A DNA stretch of 64,000 nucleotides, taken from assembly GCF_002368195.1 (NCBI RefSeq), contig NZ_AP018178.1:4622721-4686720 (forward strand). Direction: 5' to 3'. Of this stretch, positions 48,845 through 57,583 are shown piece after piece (the stretch's first letter is position 1; every line of letters starts with the position of its first letter). The notes under the pieces are model-generated. The model ran no database searches. It was not told where the DNA came from and saw only the letters and a program-made list of their open reading frames with translations. The translations under genes and the position numbers were made by a program. Origin of the DNA: Calothrix sp. NIES-2100. GTDB taxonomy: Bacteria > Cyanobacteriota > Cyanobacteriia > Cyanobacteriales > Nostocaceae.

Positions 48845-50605
48845 ATGAAGAAGTCACCATTGCTAAATTTTGATACAGTTCCAACGAGAATTACTAAATA
48901 TTTCCGTATACGCAATACCAGAAAATATTTTGCTGCAATAAAAGGTGTTAAGCAGATAAAAAATAGTAATTTTGTAGAAAAAAAAGCACTTTGTATACAA
49001 TTAGCTTTAGCCACCTTTGGCATTAGTATCTTGCCTACAATAACTGTTCGTCCGGCTTTAGGTGCAGAGCGCCTAAATTTTTCTTACGGTCTTTTAGAAG
49101 AATCTATTCCAATTAAATCACTTGATACCTATGCTAAAACAGGTAAGGTGGATGAGGATTTAGCTACATATACGAATTCTATAAATAAAAAGCAACTAAC
49201 TCGATTACGAAAAGTCTTAGTAACTCCAATTTCTTTAAATGCCACAGAAATTTCTCAGTTTCTTTATACGCCAATTGGTGAGCGACTGTTAACAAATTTA
49301 GGAAAAGTTATTCAGACAGAATCTCATTTATCAGGTTTCTATGCAATTCGTGCAGCACTAATTTTAGCAGCAGCCACAGAGCCAAAAGATTTTACCCTTT
49401 TAGATGTGCTAGAAAAATTTCCTGCTCCATCAATTTCTATTAATTTGGCACGGAGTTTGGAAATTGCAGATACATTACAGGATTTGGTAAATCAAACCCA
49501 GGAGGCGGTAGCATTAATTAACCAACAATCTCAACAACAAGCAACTACTGTTTCTACAAATAAGGTTGCACCATTAATAAACCTAAGACAACCAGGAAGT
49601 TTTACTTGGCAAAAGCAGACTATTACGCTCAATGATGTATCACGTAGTCGGACTTTTCCTGCTGATATTTATTTACCAAAAACTCAAAAACCTTGCCCAA
49701 TAATTGTAATTTCGCATGGGTTAGGTTCTGACAGAAACAGTTTTGCATATTTAGCTGAACATCTCGCTTCCTATGGTTTTGTGGTTGCTGTTCCCGAACA
49801 TCCTGGTAGCAATTCTCAGCAGTTGCAAGCATTATTATCAGGTACAGCAGATAGAGTTACTAACCCTAGAGAATTTGTTGACCGACCTTTAGATGTGAAA
49901 TATTTACTAGATGAACTCACTCGTTTATCACAATCTAACCCAGCATTTAGAGGACATTTAAATTTAGACCAGGTTGGTGTAGTTGGACAATCATACGGTG
50001 GTTATACAGCTTTAGCATTGGCGGGTGCAAAGATTAATTTTTCACAACTAGAAAAAGACTGTCCAGCCCCAGAAGATACATTAAATATTTCGTTATTTTT
50101 TCAGTGCTTGGCTATAGGTTTACCACAGGCTCAATATAATTTATCTGACTCGAGAGTGAAGGCGATTATTGCCATTAATCCTGTTGATAGCCAGATTTTT
50201 GGGCAAGACAGTCTTAGCCAAATTAAAATTCCGGTGATGATTGTATCTGGCAGTAATGATACAGTAGCTCCAGCTTTACCAGAACAGATTAAACCATTCA
50301 CTTGGTTAACTACTCCCAATAAGTATTTAGCGCTAATAAATGGCGGTACGCACTTTTCAACTATTGCAGAATCATCAAATGCAGTTGTTCCGGTTCCTAC
50401 ACAAGTAATTGGTTCTAGTCCTGCATTAGCACGTAGCTATGTTGAAGCTTTAAGCGTTCCTTTTTTCAAAACTTATGCTGCCCAACAGCCAAGCTATCTT
50501 TCTTACCTCAGCGCAGATTATACTAAAACTATTAGTCAGAAACCACTACCTTTGAGTTTAATTAAATCTCTGAATAATCAACAACTACAACAAGCTTTTA
50601 AATAA
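48845..50605 (+). CDS. Exported DUF1400 + alpha/beta-hydrolase (PAF-acetylhydrolase/dienelactone-hydrolase-like)
   Basis: A 586 aa protein. A long basic leader and hydrophobic segment (about 47-72, ending RPALGAERLNF) precede DUF1400 (about 75-195; TPIGERLLTNLGKVIQ, YAIRAALILAAATEP). The hydrolase follows at about 235-560: IIVISHGLGSDRNSFAYLAE, VGVVGQSYGGYTALALAG (nucleophile Ser), VSGSNDTVAPALPEQIK (Asp) and NGGTHFSTI (His). It likely acts on lipids or esters outside the cytoplasm. The DUF1400 half resembles the stand-alone protein at 24359-24910. Confidence 0.88.
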   Translation: MKKSPLLNFDTVPTRITKYFRIRNTRKYFAAIKGVKQIKNSNFVEKKALCIQLALATFGISILPTITVRPALGAERLNFSYGLLEESIPIKSLDTYAKTGKVDEDLATYTNSINKKQLTRLRKVLVTPISLNATEISQFLYTPIGERLLTNLGKVIQTESHLSGFYAIRAALILAAATEPKDFTLLDVLEKFPAPSISINLARSLEIADTLQDLVNQTQEAVALINQQSQQQATTVSTNKVAPLINLRQPGSFTWQKQTITLNDVSRSRTFPADIYLPKTQKPCPIIVISHGLGSDRNSFAYLAEHLASYGFVVAVPEHPGSNSQQLQALLSGTADRVTNPREFVDRPLDVKYLLDELTRLSQSNPAFRGHLNLDQVGVVGQSYGGYTALALAGAKINFSQLEKDCPAPEDTLNISLFFQCLAIGLPQAQYNLSDSRVKAIIAINPVDSQIFGQDSLSQIKIPVMIVSGSNDTVAPALPEQIKPFTWLTTPNKYLALINGGTHFSTIAESSNAVVPVPTQVIGSSPALARSYVEALSVPFFKTYAAQQPSYLSYLSADYTKTISQKPLPLSLIKSLNNQQLQQAFK

Positions 50606-50649
50606 AAATGTTGTACTTTCCACAGAGAATTTGCAGTTTTACAAATAAA

Positions 50650-50814
50650 ATATTTGGTGTTGCATAAATGCGGGATTATTCATCGGGCTACGCCCCTTTT
50701 CTCTACGAGAGGCTACGCCAACGCAAACGCTAACACCCAGAGGCGCAAAAAGGATAAGAAGTTTTAAATTTCAATACGTGCAATTTCATCCCTTAATTCA
50801 GCAACGCCAAATAT
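50650..50814. repeat. MITE-like element with GGCGTTGC-type ends
   Basis: Ends ATATTTGGTGTTGC (50650-50663) and, inverted, ATATTTGGCGTTGC (complement of 50801-50814), with imperfect pairing continuing to 25 bp. The 165-bp body includes CGGGCTACGCCCC and GAGGCTACGCC, the small GC-rich words common in Nostoc repeats. No coding frame. Related ends bound 23261-23353. Confidence 0.6.
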
Positions 50815-50892
50815 TTATTATTTGTAATTTTTACTTGCAACAATCTTTTTTTTAATTTTTAACCTTACAGACCAATTTTGATGTTTGAGTAA

Positions 50893-50911
50893 ATTACATA
50901 AAATTTACATC
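50893..50911. promoter_or_regulatory. HLR1-like (RpaB-type) direct repeat upstream of the DUF3267 gene
   Basis: ATTACATA-AAAT-TTTACATC fits the HLR1 consensus of two TTACA-type boxes 11 bp apart (second and later positions of each half match), the binding site of the cyanobacterial regulator RpaB. It lies about 93 bp before the DUF3267 gene. RpaB itself is not in the window. Confidence 0.5.
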
Positions 50912-51003
50912 AAAATAACTCGTTAATATAAACCCAGAGAGTGAGGAAAGAAACACGGGAAATGATTAGTCTGGAAAATAAGGGTAGCAAAGAGTAATGA
51001 TTT

Positions 51004-51903
51004 ATGAATCTGACAAATCGCCATCAGCCAATTTACGTATTTGAGCTTACTCCAGAAATATCACTAATTTGGACTACCTTAGGTTCATTACTGTTAATAC
51101 TAGCAGCAGCAGGTGCAAGTTGGTATTACGCTATTATTCACGGAGAAACGCTGATTTTTAATGTAGAAAGTTCTGAAGGTGAACCTTGGCGAGGAATTAT
51201 CCCCTTTGTGGTTTTATTTGTGATTACTTTTGGAACTATTATTATTCATGAATTCGTGCATGGAATTGCATTCGCTGCCTTTGGTGGTTCGCCACGTTAT
51301 GGATTGAAAGTTAAATATTTATTACCTTTAGCTTATGCAACTTCACCTGGTAATTTCTTCCGCCGCAATAGTTTTATTGTAATTGGTCTAGCACCATTAA
51401 TAGTGATTGATATTATTGGTTTACTACTACTAGCAATTTTTCCCCAAGCACCTTGGTTAATTTGGGTAATTGCATTCAATACAGGAGGTGCAATTGGCGA
51501 TATTTGGATGGCGGTGCAATTATTACGTTGTCCACAATCAATTCGAGTTGAAGATAGGGAAGAAGGTGTGGCAATTTATGCACCTGCTAATGTGACTTGT
51601 CGAGAGCTTCCTTTTGATCAAACTGATAAAAGTAGACCTCGTTCAGTTGTTAAATACTTGTTAAATCTGACCTTAATGGCTTTGTGTCTGCTTTTAATTT
51701 CTAGTTTTTTGCTGATACCACTATTGAAAATCTTAGAAGTACCTTCGTTTATTATTGGCAATAATTATTTCTGGATTTTGCGTTGGCAAAATACTACTCA
51801 AGGATTTAGTCTTGGGTTTAACTGGATATCTCTTATAATACTGATTTTGACCTTCTTTTTCCTAGGATTTATAGCTAATATGTTTAAAAAACATAGTCAA
51901 TGA
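51004..51903 (+). CDS. DUF3267 zinc metalloprotease-like membrane protein
   Basis: In this 299 aa protein the gluzincin motif IIIHEFVHGIAF (His82-Glu83-x-x-His86) is embedded at a membrane helix. Other helices lie at about 22-42, 66-90, 118-142 and 147-170, with two more at the C-terminus (about 217-240, 278-293). GGSPRYGLKVKYLLPLAYAT follows the motif as in DUF3267 and site-2-protease-like families. It probably cleaves membrane-proximal substrates, but no target is known. The C-terminal two helices extend beyond the usual domain. Confidence 0.82.
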   Translation: MNLTNRHQPIYVFELTPEISLIWTTLGSLLLILAAAGASWYYAIIHGETLIFNVESSEGEPWRGIIPFVVLFVITFGTIIIHEFVHGIAFAAFGGSPRYGLKVKYLLPLAYATSPGNFFRRNSFIVIGLAPLIVIDIIGLLLLAIFPQAPWLIWVIAFNTGGAIGDIWMAVQLLRCPQSIRVEDREEGVAIYAPANVTCRELPFDQTDKSRPRSVVKYLLNLTLMALCLLLISSFLLIPLLKILEVPSFIIGNNYFWILRWQNTTQGFSLGFNWISLIILILTFFFLGFIANMFKKHSQ

Positions 51904-52007
51904 CTTGAATTTTAGATTAGGATTAGCTAGAAAAATAGATTTTGCATACATAAAATAAATAATTATATTTTTTCAATTTTTACATATCAATTGCAAGGAG
52001 ATACTTG

Positions 52008-52607
52008 ATGATTACTGGAACTCAACAAATTGGGATTCTTAAAACTAATAACCCCAATAACCAGAATTTGCAAATTAATATTCGTTCTGGCCCCTCGCTG
52101 AACAGCAATGTTAAACTCACAAAACCCGCTGGTACTCGTGTCAGTATTCTGGAGAAAAATCAGCCTTCTGGTGATAGATATTCTTGGTATCGTATCCGGT
52201 ATGCGGATGGTACTAATGATATTGGTTGGGTACGTGAAGATGTGATTAATATTGTGCCAAATCCCAATCCATCAGAATCAGATACGCGGCTGTTTTTTGA
52301 AACCCAAAGCCGACAAGTACGTGTTTATGGTGGGGAACAGCCGTATATGAATGTCTATGTAAAAGCAACAGATAGCACAGACTTACTGCGTACTACTGCG
52401 GTGCGAATCCCCAAAAGCGATAATTACCAACCCTGGATTAGCTACATTGCACTTAAAGATAACAATGTCTATCAAGTGCGATTTATTCCTTTGACTCAAA
52501 CTCAATCAGGTGAAGCTGAATTGATCATTGGTGACAGCAATAATGGTCGTATTTCTTTGCAGGAAAAAGGTTTTAGTATCCAAGGTTATGAATATAATCG
52601 ATTGTAA
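52008..52607 (+). CDS. Bacterial SH3-domain protein
   Basis: ATG at 52008 has AAGGAG 7 bases upstream; the product has 199 aa. Residues about 22-75 (NIRSGPSLNSNVKLTKPAGT, SWYRIRYADGTNDIGWVRED) form an SH3b domain, often a peptidoglycan- or ligand-binding module. The rest (about 88-199; RLFFETQSRQVRVYGGEQPY) is a beta-rich domain I do not recognise. There is no signal peptide, which is odd for a wall-binding module. Confidence 0.82.
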   Translation: MITGTQQIGILKTNNPNNQNLQINIRSGPSLNSNVKLTKPAGTRVSILEKNQPSGDRYSWYRIRYADGTNDIGWVREDVINIVPNPNPSESDTRLFFETQSRQVRVYGGEQPYMNVYVKATDSTDLLRTTAVRIPKSDNYQPWISYIALKDNNVYQVRFIPLTQTQSGEAELIIGDSNNGRISLQEKGFSIQGYEYNRL

Positions 52608-52629
52608 AGAAGGTTTAAGGTAAGAATAA

Positions 52630-52659
52630 AGCGATCGCTTAGCGTTGCTTGCGATCGCT
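52630..52659. terminator. Bidirectional hairpin built from two HIP1 octamers
   Basis: AGCGATCGC (52630-52638) pairs with GCGATCGCT (52651-52659) across a 12-nt loop, between the convergent ends of the SH3 gene (52607) and the PRC-barrel gene (52682). AT-rich sequence follows on both sides. The palindromic HIP1 site seems to have been used to form a shared terminator. Confidence 0.55.
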
Positions 52660-52681
52660 CAAAATTATAAATCTTCCCTAT

Positions 52682-53527
52682 TTATTGCTTATTGCCCTTT
52701 TCCACAACTGGAAGACCTTCGCTATCTATATCTAATTCTTCGCGCCTAACTGTCTCACTAGCCTCTACTGTATCGGTATCTACAACCTTATTAACTCGGA
52801 CTTCCTCGCTTAAAACAGCTTCTTTGGAAATATTTGGCGTTTCTTCGTAAATTTCTATACGAGCAACTTCACCATCGTGGAAGGCGTTTTGAGGATTGCT
52901 TGGTTTTGTATCTGTAGGATTTACACGCTCAATTATCACACGCTCTTTTTCTACGGGGACGGCTACACGAGCCGTTTCTGTTTGTACGTGTTTGCCAATT
53001 TTTACTTCACCAGCTTTGCGGCGTTTTTTGTTGGCTACTAAACGTTCTTCGTAAAGTTTCAGACTTTGTTTATCATGGTTATCAATGTTGTAAAGTGAAG
53101 GTTCTTGCTCGTAGTTGTAAGTGCTGCGATCGTACATGGCAGGCTGTGTTATATCAGAAGTGGTAAGAGAACCTCGATACACGCCACGGACTCTCTCCTC
53201 ATAGTCGTAATCAACCTTTTCTAAATCATCAAAATTAGGCAGATTTTCTACTTGCTCCTTGGTTAAGCCTTTGGCATAAATGTGCTTTTCCGTGTAATGA
53301 ATGTCAGCTAACCCAACAGGTAACAAAACCTTTTTACCAAAAACCCAGAAACCTGTATCTACAACAAAATAGCGGAAGTTACCTGTTTGCTCATCAACTA
53401 AAATATCTGATAATGAGCCTACTCTTTCATTACGGTTAGCATAAACATCAAATTTTTTGATGTCATCTAATTCAAAGGAATCCTCTTGGTAGTTGGGATA
53501 AAAATCTTCAAGCTTTACGAGTGCCAT
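52682..53527 (-). CDS. PRC-barrel + DUF2382-type stress protein
   Basis: ATG at 53525-53527 (GAGG 8 bases upstream) gives 281 aa. A PRC-barrel spans about 1-115: LEDFYPNYQEDSFELDDIKK, FDVYANRNERVGSLSDILVD and FRYFVVDTGFWVFGKKVLLP. The C-terminal half is a DUF2382-like domain (about 170-275): KRRKAGEVKIGKHVQTETAR, VPVEKERVIIERV and VVDTDTVEASETVRREELDI. Such YsnF/AvaK-type proteins accumulate under stress. The PRC half is closely similar to the protein at 57584-58099. Confidence 0.9.
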   Translation of the reverse strand: MALVKLEDFYPNYQEDSFELDDIKKFDVYANRNERVGSLSDILVDEQTGNFRYFVVDTGFWVFGKKVLLPVGLADIHYTEKHIYAKGLTKEQVENLPNFDDLEKVDYDYEERVRGVYRGSLTTSDITQPAMYDRSTYNYEQEPSLYNIDNHDKQSLKLYEERLVANKKRRKAGEVKIGKHVQTETARVAVPVEKERVIIERVNPTDTKPSNPQNAFHDGEVARIEIYEETPNISKEAVLSEEVRVNKVVDTDTVEASETVRREELDIDSEGLPVVEKGNKQ

Positions 53528-53797
53528 ATTATTTGCCTCAGAGTTCAAAATTTTGATAGATAAGGATTGTAGGCAGTACCTACTTAAACCTGTATAGGCT
53601 ACGCACCTTAAATCATCAATCCTGATTAATATTATATTTCTCAGATGATTATGATTGGCGCTCAATATAGGGCATAAGAAAAGTTTTATCGGAGGTCATC
53701 TCCGATAAAAGCTGTGGGGACAATCTTCAACAAAAATTTAGAGCAAATCTCACAATTGTGATGTGATTTTTATAGTTTCATAGTTTAGAACATAAAA

Positions 53798-53816
53798 GTG
53801 GAAAACTAGTGGAGAA
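53798..53816. promoter_or_regulatory. GTGGAAAACTA-GTGGAGAA direct repeat (site A)
   Basis: GTGGAAAA (53798) and GTGGAGAA (53809) are 11 bp apart. It lies in the 445-bp gap between the divergent PRC-barrel and SLH genes, 271 bp from the former and 157 bp from the latter. The same 19-bp word recurs at 62622-62640 and in variants at 61775 and 63288. A TATAAA-like element lies on its left side (about 53770). Confidence 0.55.
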
Positions 53817-53972
53817 ATCAATTTATTTTTGATTGATAATACTGAATATATAATTTCACATTCTTTATAATCAATTTTCTTATACTTGAATATACCAAGA
53901 GGTAGAAAAAAATAGAGATGAGGGAGGTTAAGCTTAGAGATAAAAAGATTCCCAGTAATTAGGAGAATTATT

Positions 53973-54884
53973 ATGTCTGACTGTATTAATAAATCATCAA
54001 TAACTACAACTTCACTTTTTTTAGGATTGATAGCTTTAACCTGTGTTGTAGAACCTATGATTTTTGCAAATCCGCAAGCAGCCGTGGCTCAAAATTCAGA
54101 AGCTAACTTTCCCGACACCAAAAATCACTGGGCACAACCATTCATTGAAAGGTTAGCAGAACGCAACATTATTACCGGATATCCAGATGGCACTTATAGA
54201 CCCAATGAGTCTGTCGATCGCGATGAATTTGCGGCAATTATTCGTCAAGCGTTCAACCAAAATCAAGAGCGAAAAATAGCCAGTGGTAGTGTTTATAAAG
54301 ATGTTCCTACTGGCAATTGGGCAGCACCAGCGATTGAAGAAGCTTATGAAATGGGATTTATGCATGGTTTTCCGGGAGGATATTTTCGCCCTAGACAGCC
54401 AGTTTCCAGGGTGGAAGCATTAGTTGCTTTGGCGCAAAACTTAAATTTGACAACGCCAGTTGCAACTCAACCAAATAACCCTCAACCTGCTAGGAAACAG
54501 TTGTTATTTCCTATAGGAATGACTAATTTAATGCAGCCACTGATGAATGCTCAAGCCGTATATAAAACTGCTGCTGCTTCTTCCCCGCCAGTTCCGGCTT
54601 CTACTTTAGTTAGTAATTATTATACAGATGCTCAAAAGATTCCTCAGTATGCGGTTGATGAAGTAGCAGAAGCAACGAAAGCAGCTATAGTTGTCAATCA
54701 TCCCAATCCTCAAGTTCTCAATCCTACTCAACCAGCTTCTCGTGGGGCGATCGCAGCTTTTATCTACCAAGCATTGGTTAATCAAGGAAGACTTGAACCA
54801 TTACCTAGCAATATACAGGCTGCTAACTATATTGTTCGTCCCAGTGAATTGAGCAGTAATAATCCGCAAGAAGCTAACAATTAA
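53973..54884 (+). CDS. S-layer-homology (SLH) domain exported protein
   Basis: A 303 aa protein with a signal peptide (1-40, ending AAVAQNSEA). SLH repeats lie at about 45-95 (FPDTKNHWAQPFIERLAERN; GYPDGTYRPNESVDRDEFAA) and 105-155 (YKDVPTGNWAAPAIEEAYEM; GGYFRPRQPVSRVEALVALA), with a degenerate third at about 210-270 (NYYTDAQKIPQYAVDEVAEA). SLH domains bind pyruvylated wall polymers and link the outer membrane or S-layer to peptidoglycan. No porin barrel is present, unlike the long cyanobacterial SLH porins. AGGAG precedes the ATG. Confidence 0.9.
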   Translation: MSDCINKSSITTTSLFLGLIALTCVVEPMIFANPQAAVAQNSEANFPDTKNHWAQPFIERLAERNIITGYPDGTYRPNESVDRDEFAAIIRQAFNQNQERKIASGSVYKDVPTGNWAAPAIEEAYEMGFMHGFPGGYFRPRQPVSRVEALVALAQNLNLTTPVATQPNNPQPARKQLLFPIGMTNLMQPLMNAQAVYKTAAASSPPVPASTLVSNYYTDAQKIPQYAVDEVAEATKAAIVVNHPNPQVLNPTQPASRGAIAAFIYQALVNQGRLEPLPSNIQAANYIVRPSELSSNNPQEANN

Positions 54885-55606
54885 AACGCTAACAAAAGAA
54901 TTGCATAGCTGATTGTACCGACAGCAAAAGCCCAAAATCGACTTTCTCGTTCTTCTGGTAGTTCTTCTTTGAGTACATTCAGTACAACACCTCCAGCTAA
55001 AAAGCCGAAGAGAACTGCAATGGCTGCTTGATGAATTTCTGTAACAGTACCAATTACCCAACCAACAACGATCGCTGCTGCTAATAACCATCGTCCCAAG
55101 CGATCGTAAACTTGTTTGTGATTTTCGCGCAAACCATTATCATTAACTACAAAATGCAGCGCCATTGCGAAAGAAAAGAACAATAAACTCTTGATACCTG
55201 ATTCTTCTCGGTGTACTAATAGGTAGCCAATTAAGGCGTTATAAACAGCAAAAGAAGCGATGTGTATCCAAAAAACCTCTGAGGAAGTTACATCCCCTTT
55301 ACCTGTTTTTTGATTACGTTGACGTGACTTTTTAGCAAATCGCTCTAAGCCATAAAATACTGCTAAACCTGCAAGTGCTACCAAATAAACATGATGTTCT
55401 AAAAAAGCGAACCCAGTATCTAAACTATTTTGGAGAGTTTGTTGAGCTTTACTCAGTTCTGGCAAGATATGAACAAAAACATAAGCGACAGATACCCCAC
55501 TACCAAAAGACAGCCAGCGACTACGTGGTGTATAGTCGAGGAATCGTAGTTTACCGGAAAATAAATGTACGATAGCTAGGGCGATCGCACATATTGCTGT
55601 GTACAT
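54881..55606 (-). CDS. Eight-helix integral membrane protein, ZIP-like
   Basis: This 241 aa protein has about eight hydrophobic segments (MYTAICAIALAIVHLFSG; VSVAYVFVHILPEL; YLVALAGLAVFYGLE; IHIASFAVYNALIGYLL; LLFFSFAMALHFVVNDNG; LLAAAIVVGWVIG; AIAVLFGFLAGGVVLNVLKE). The HILPEL and AGGVVLNVLKEELPEERE segments recall ZIP metal transporters, but the full ZIP metal motif is not evident. Its stop codon shares the palindrome TTAA with the stop of the SLH gene on the other strand. The assignment to a transport role is tentative. Confidence 0.75.
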   Translation of the reverse strand: MYTAICAIALAIVHLFSGKLRFLDYTPRSRWLSFGSGVSVAYVFVHILPELSKAQQTLQNSLDTGFAFLEHHVYLVALAGLAVFYGLERFAKKSRQRNQKTGKGDVTSSEVFWIHIASFAVYNALIGYLLVHREESGIKSLLFFSFAMALHFVVNDNGLRENHKQVYDRLGRWLLAAAIVVGWVIGTVTEIHQAAIAVLFGFLAGGVVLNVLKEELPEERESRFWAFAVGTISYAILLLAF

Positions 55607-55614
55607 CTTGATTC

Positions 55615-56125
55615 TTAAACCAAAGTGGGAATGACTTTCTCACCAAAAAGTCAATAAATTGTTTTTGTTCCCGATTAACGTTGTGCAGAATCAATTCATC
55701 AAACCCTAATTCCATATCTTTGTGCAACCATTCAATATGTTGTTGAGGATCTGGGGAAATGCGAACGTGCTCATATAACTCTTGGGATTGGACAAATTCC
55801 CCAGCTGCATCAAACTGTTGAGGAGTTATGAGTTCTGTCATCAAGATATTCTTAAAGATGTTATTGCGCCATTGCTGATGTGCTTTTTGGAGTGCGATTT
55901 CTTGATTGCGATCGTAAGAAAGCTGGACTTTTAAGATCATTGGCTTACCTTCACCTCTGCCTCTACGGAAAGCATCGACAACTTTTTTTAACTTCTCTGG
56001 TGGTCGGGAAATGGTAATCAATCCATCTGCCCAACTTCCTAGCCACTCTGCGGTTTCAACGGTAATAGCAGCGCTAATAATTAAAAGTATTGTTCGTGGG
56101 AAGCGTGATATCCAATCTTTGCCAT
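55615..56125 (-). pseudogene. Luciferase-like (LLM) flavin oxidoreductase gene with internal deletion
   Basis: ATG at 56123-56125 starts MAKIGYHASHEQY, the normal N-terminus of an LLM-class flavin-dependent oxidoreductase. It then jumps to a different frame, LIISAAITVETAEWLGSWAD and GLITISRPPEKLKK, losing roughly 150 residues. The C-terminal third follows (MILKVQLSYDRNQEIALQKA; DPQQHIEWLHKDMELGFDEL). A final one-base shift near 55642 separates FIDFL from GEKVIPTLV and a TAA at 55615-55617. The gene is inactive. Confidence 0.8.
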
Positions 56126-56151
56126 AAGGGTAAACTTGATGATTTAAATAG

Positions 56152-57015
56152 TTAACGCAAATTTATATCTTTAGTAAGATTTCGATAGCGAGCCTCGATT
56201 ATGGAATACATACCATAAGCAATCAAACCTAAAGCCACCACACCTAAGATCCAGGGGCCAAAAGGTTGCATTGCTAAAGCTGACAATGCACCACCTAATC
56301 CTCTAGCTTGAGTACCATCTAATTGAATGGCTGCTAACATCATAAAAATGCCGATGATCGCAAAAACAATACCACGGGCAGCAATTCCAAATCTACCTAG
56401 ACGTACTGCCCAAATTTCCTCAGTCAGACTCATTTGAGCAAGTTTAAAATAACGACGAAATTTGCCTGTGTATGCTTGATAAAGGAAAGCAATCCCAACA
56501 ATAATTACAGTTAAACCTAAAAGCAAAACTAACCATCTGCCAAAAGGTTGATTGAGAAAATATATCGTCCAATCTTCGACGGAATCGCTATCGCTGCTAC
56601 TTATACCAATAATTAGTTTTATAGATGTTACAGCTAAACTCAAGTAAGCGATCGCACTAAAAGCATAGCCTAGACGCTTGGCAATTCGTTTAGCACTCAT
56701 TGTTTCACCGGAATGTTCGGGGTCGAGAATAGTTTGCACAAAACGCCAAAGTGCATAACTAATCAACCCAAGGGTAACGATACTCAGTATAAATTTACCG
56801 CAAGGTTGGGTGACAATCGTCTCTAGCGCACCGCTAGTATCTGTAGTTTTACCACCAGAACCAAATGCTGCCTGTGCTGCTAGTAAACCCACGATAAAAT
56901 AAACTAAACCTTTTGCCCCATAGCCTAATCTTGCTAATCGCTCAACCCAAAGATAAGCAGCTACTTGTCTAACTGGCTGTTTAATGTTTTCCGGAAGTGG
57001 ATCGCGTAGTGCCAT
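56152..57015 (-). CDS. DUF1206 membrane protein with three tandem repeats
   Basis: The 287 aa protein has six membrane helices in three repeats of a two-helix unit, each beginning R-L/F-G-(Y/I)-G/A-x-(K/R)-G: RLARLGYGAKGLVYFIVG (about 26-43), KRLGYAFSAIAYLSLAV (about 108-124) and RLGRFGIAARGIVFAIIG (about 205-222). Each is followed by a G-x-W/F-I-L segment. This is the DUF1206 triplication. The role is unknown; it is an inner-membrane protein. It lies in the envelope-gene stretch, leftward like its neighbours. Confidence 0.9.
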   Translation of the reverse strand: MALRDPLPENIKQPVRQVAAYLWVERLARLGYGAKGLVYFIVGLLAAQAAFGSGGKTTDTSGALETIVTQPCGKFILSIVTLGLISYALWRFVQTILDPEHSGETMSAKRIAKRLGYAFSAIAYLSLAVTSIKLIIGISSSDSDSVEDWTIYFLNQPFGRWLVLLLGLTVIIVGIAFLYQAYTGKFRRYFKLAQMSLTEEIWAVRLGRFGIAARGIVFAIIGIFMMLAAIQLDGTQARGLGGALSALAMQPFGPWILGVVALGLIAYGMYSIIEARYRNLTKDINLR

Positions 57016-57147
57016 ATTGTTATTCAGGTTGAGTTAAGACTAAATATTTTGAGCCTTACTCAAAATTGATTCTGTTAATAATCTGGAAATTAGGGTATTT
57101 TTTTTTCATACCCAGAATCAAAAAAGATAACGCGGAAATTAAGCCTG

Positions 57148-57540
57148 TTAAAAGGGGCCAGGTAGAGGTGCTGCATTAGTGCTATTGCGTAATGCTTGCC
57201 ACGTTAGCGCACCTACTCTACCATCACCCACCAATCTTTGCGATCGCTGAAATGCTGTTACAGCCCTAGCGGTTCTCAGACCATAAATACCGTCAATTGC
57301 GCCTTGATAAAATCCTAAATTTTGCAGAACACCTTGCACATCTGTTACCGCCTGTCCACGAGATCCAACCCTAAGAAACGGAGCATTCACGGGATTGTAT
57401 CTAGAAAGCCTACCGACAATTGAGCCATTACTATTTACTTGTGCTTGAGCAGGTGCAAAATTGAAGGGTAGCATCCCGATAAATAATGCATAAATCAAGC
57501 CAAATCGAAAAATTTTTGAGCTAATAAATTGAGTATTCAT
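57148..57540 (-). CDS. Exported peptidoglycan-binding-domain protein
   Basis: In this 130 aa protein a signal peptide (about 1-33, ending PAQAQVNSNG) is followed by one PG_binding_1 domain (about 52-118): LRVGSRGQAVTDVQGVLQNL, GAIDGIYGLRTARAVTAFQR and DGRVGALTWQAL. These domains bind wall peptidoglycan. There is no catalytic domain, so it is likely a structural or accessory wall protein. GGAGG lies about 10 bases before the ATG. Confidence 0.9.
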   Translation of the reverse strand: MNTQFISSKIFRFGLIYALFIGMLPFNFAPAQAQVNSNGSIVGRLSRYNPVNAPFLRVGSRGQAVTDVQGVLQNLGFYQGAIDGIYGLRTARAVTAFQRSQRLVGDGRVGALTWQALRNSTNAAPLPGPF

Positions 57541-57583
57541 ACACTTATATTCCTCCAGGATGAACTACAATCAACAGATTGTT

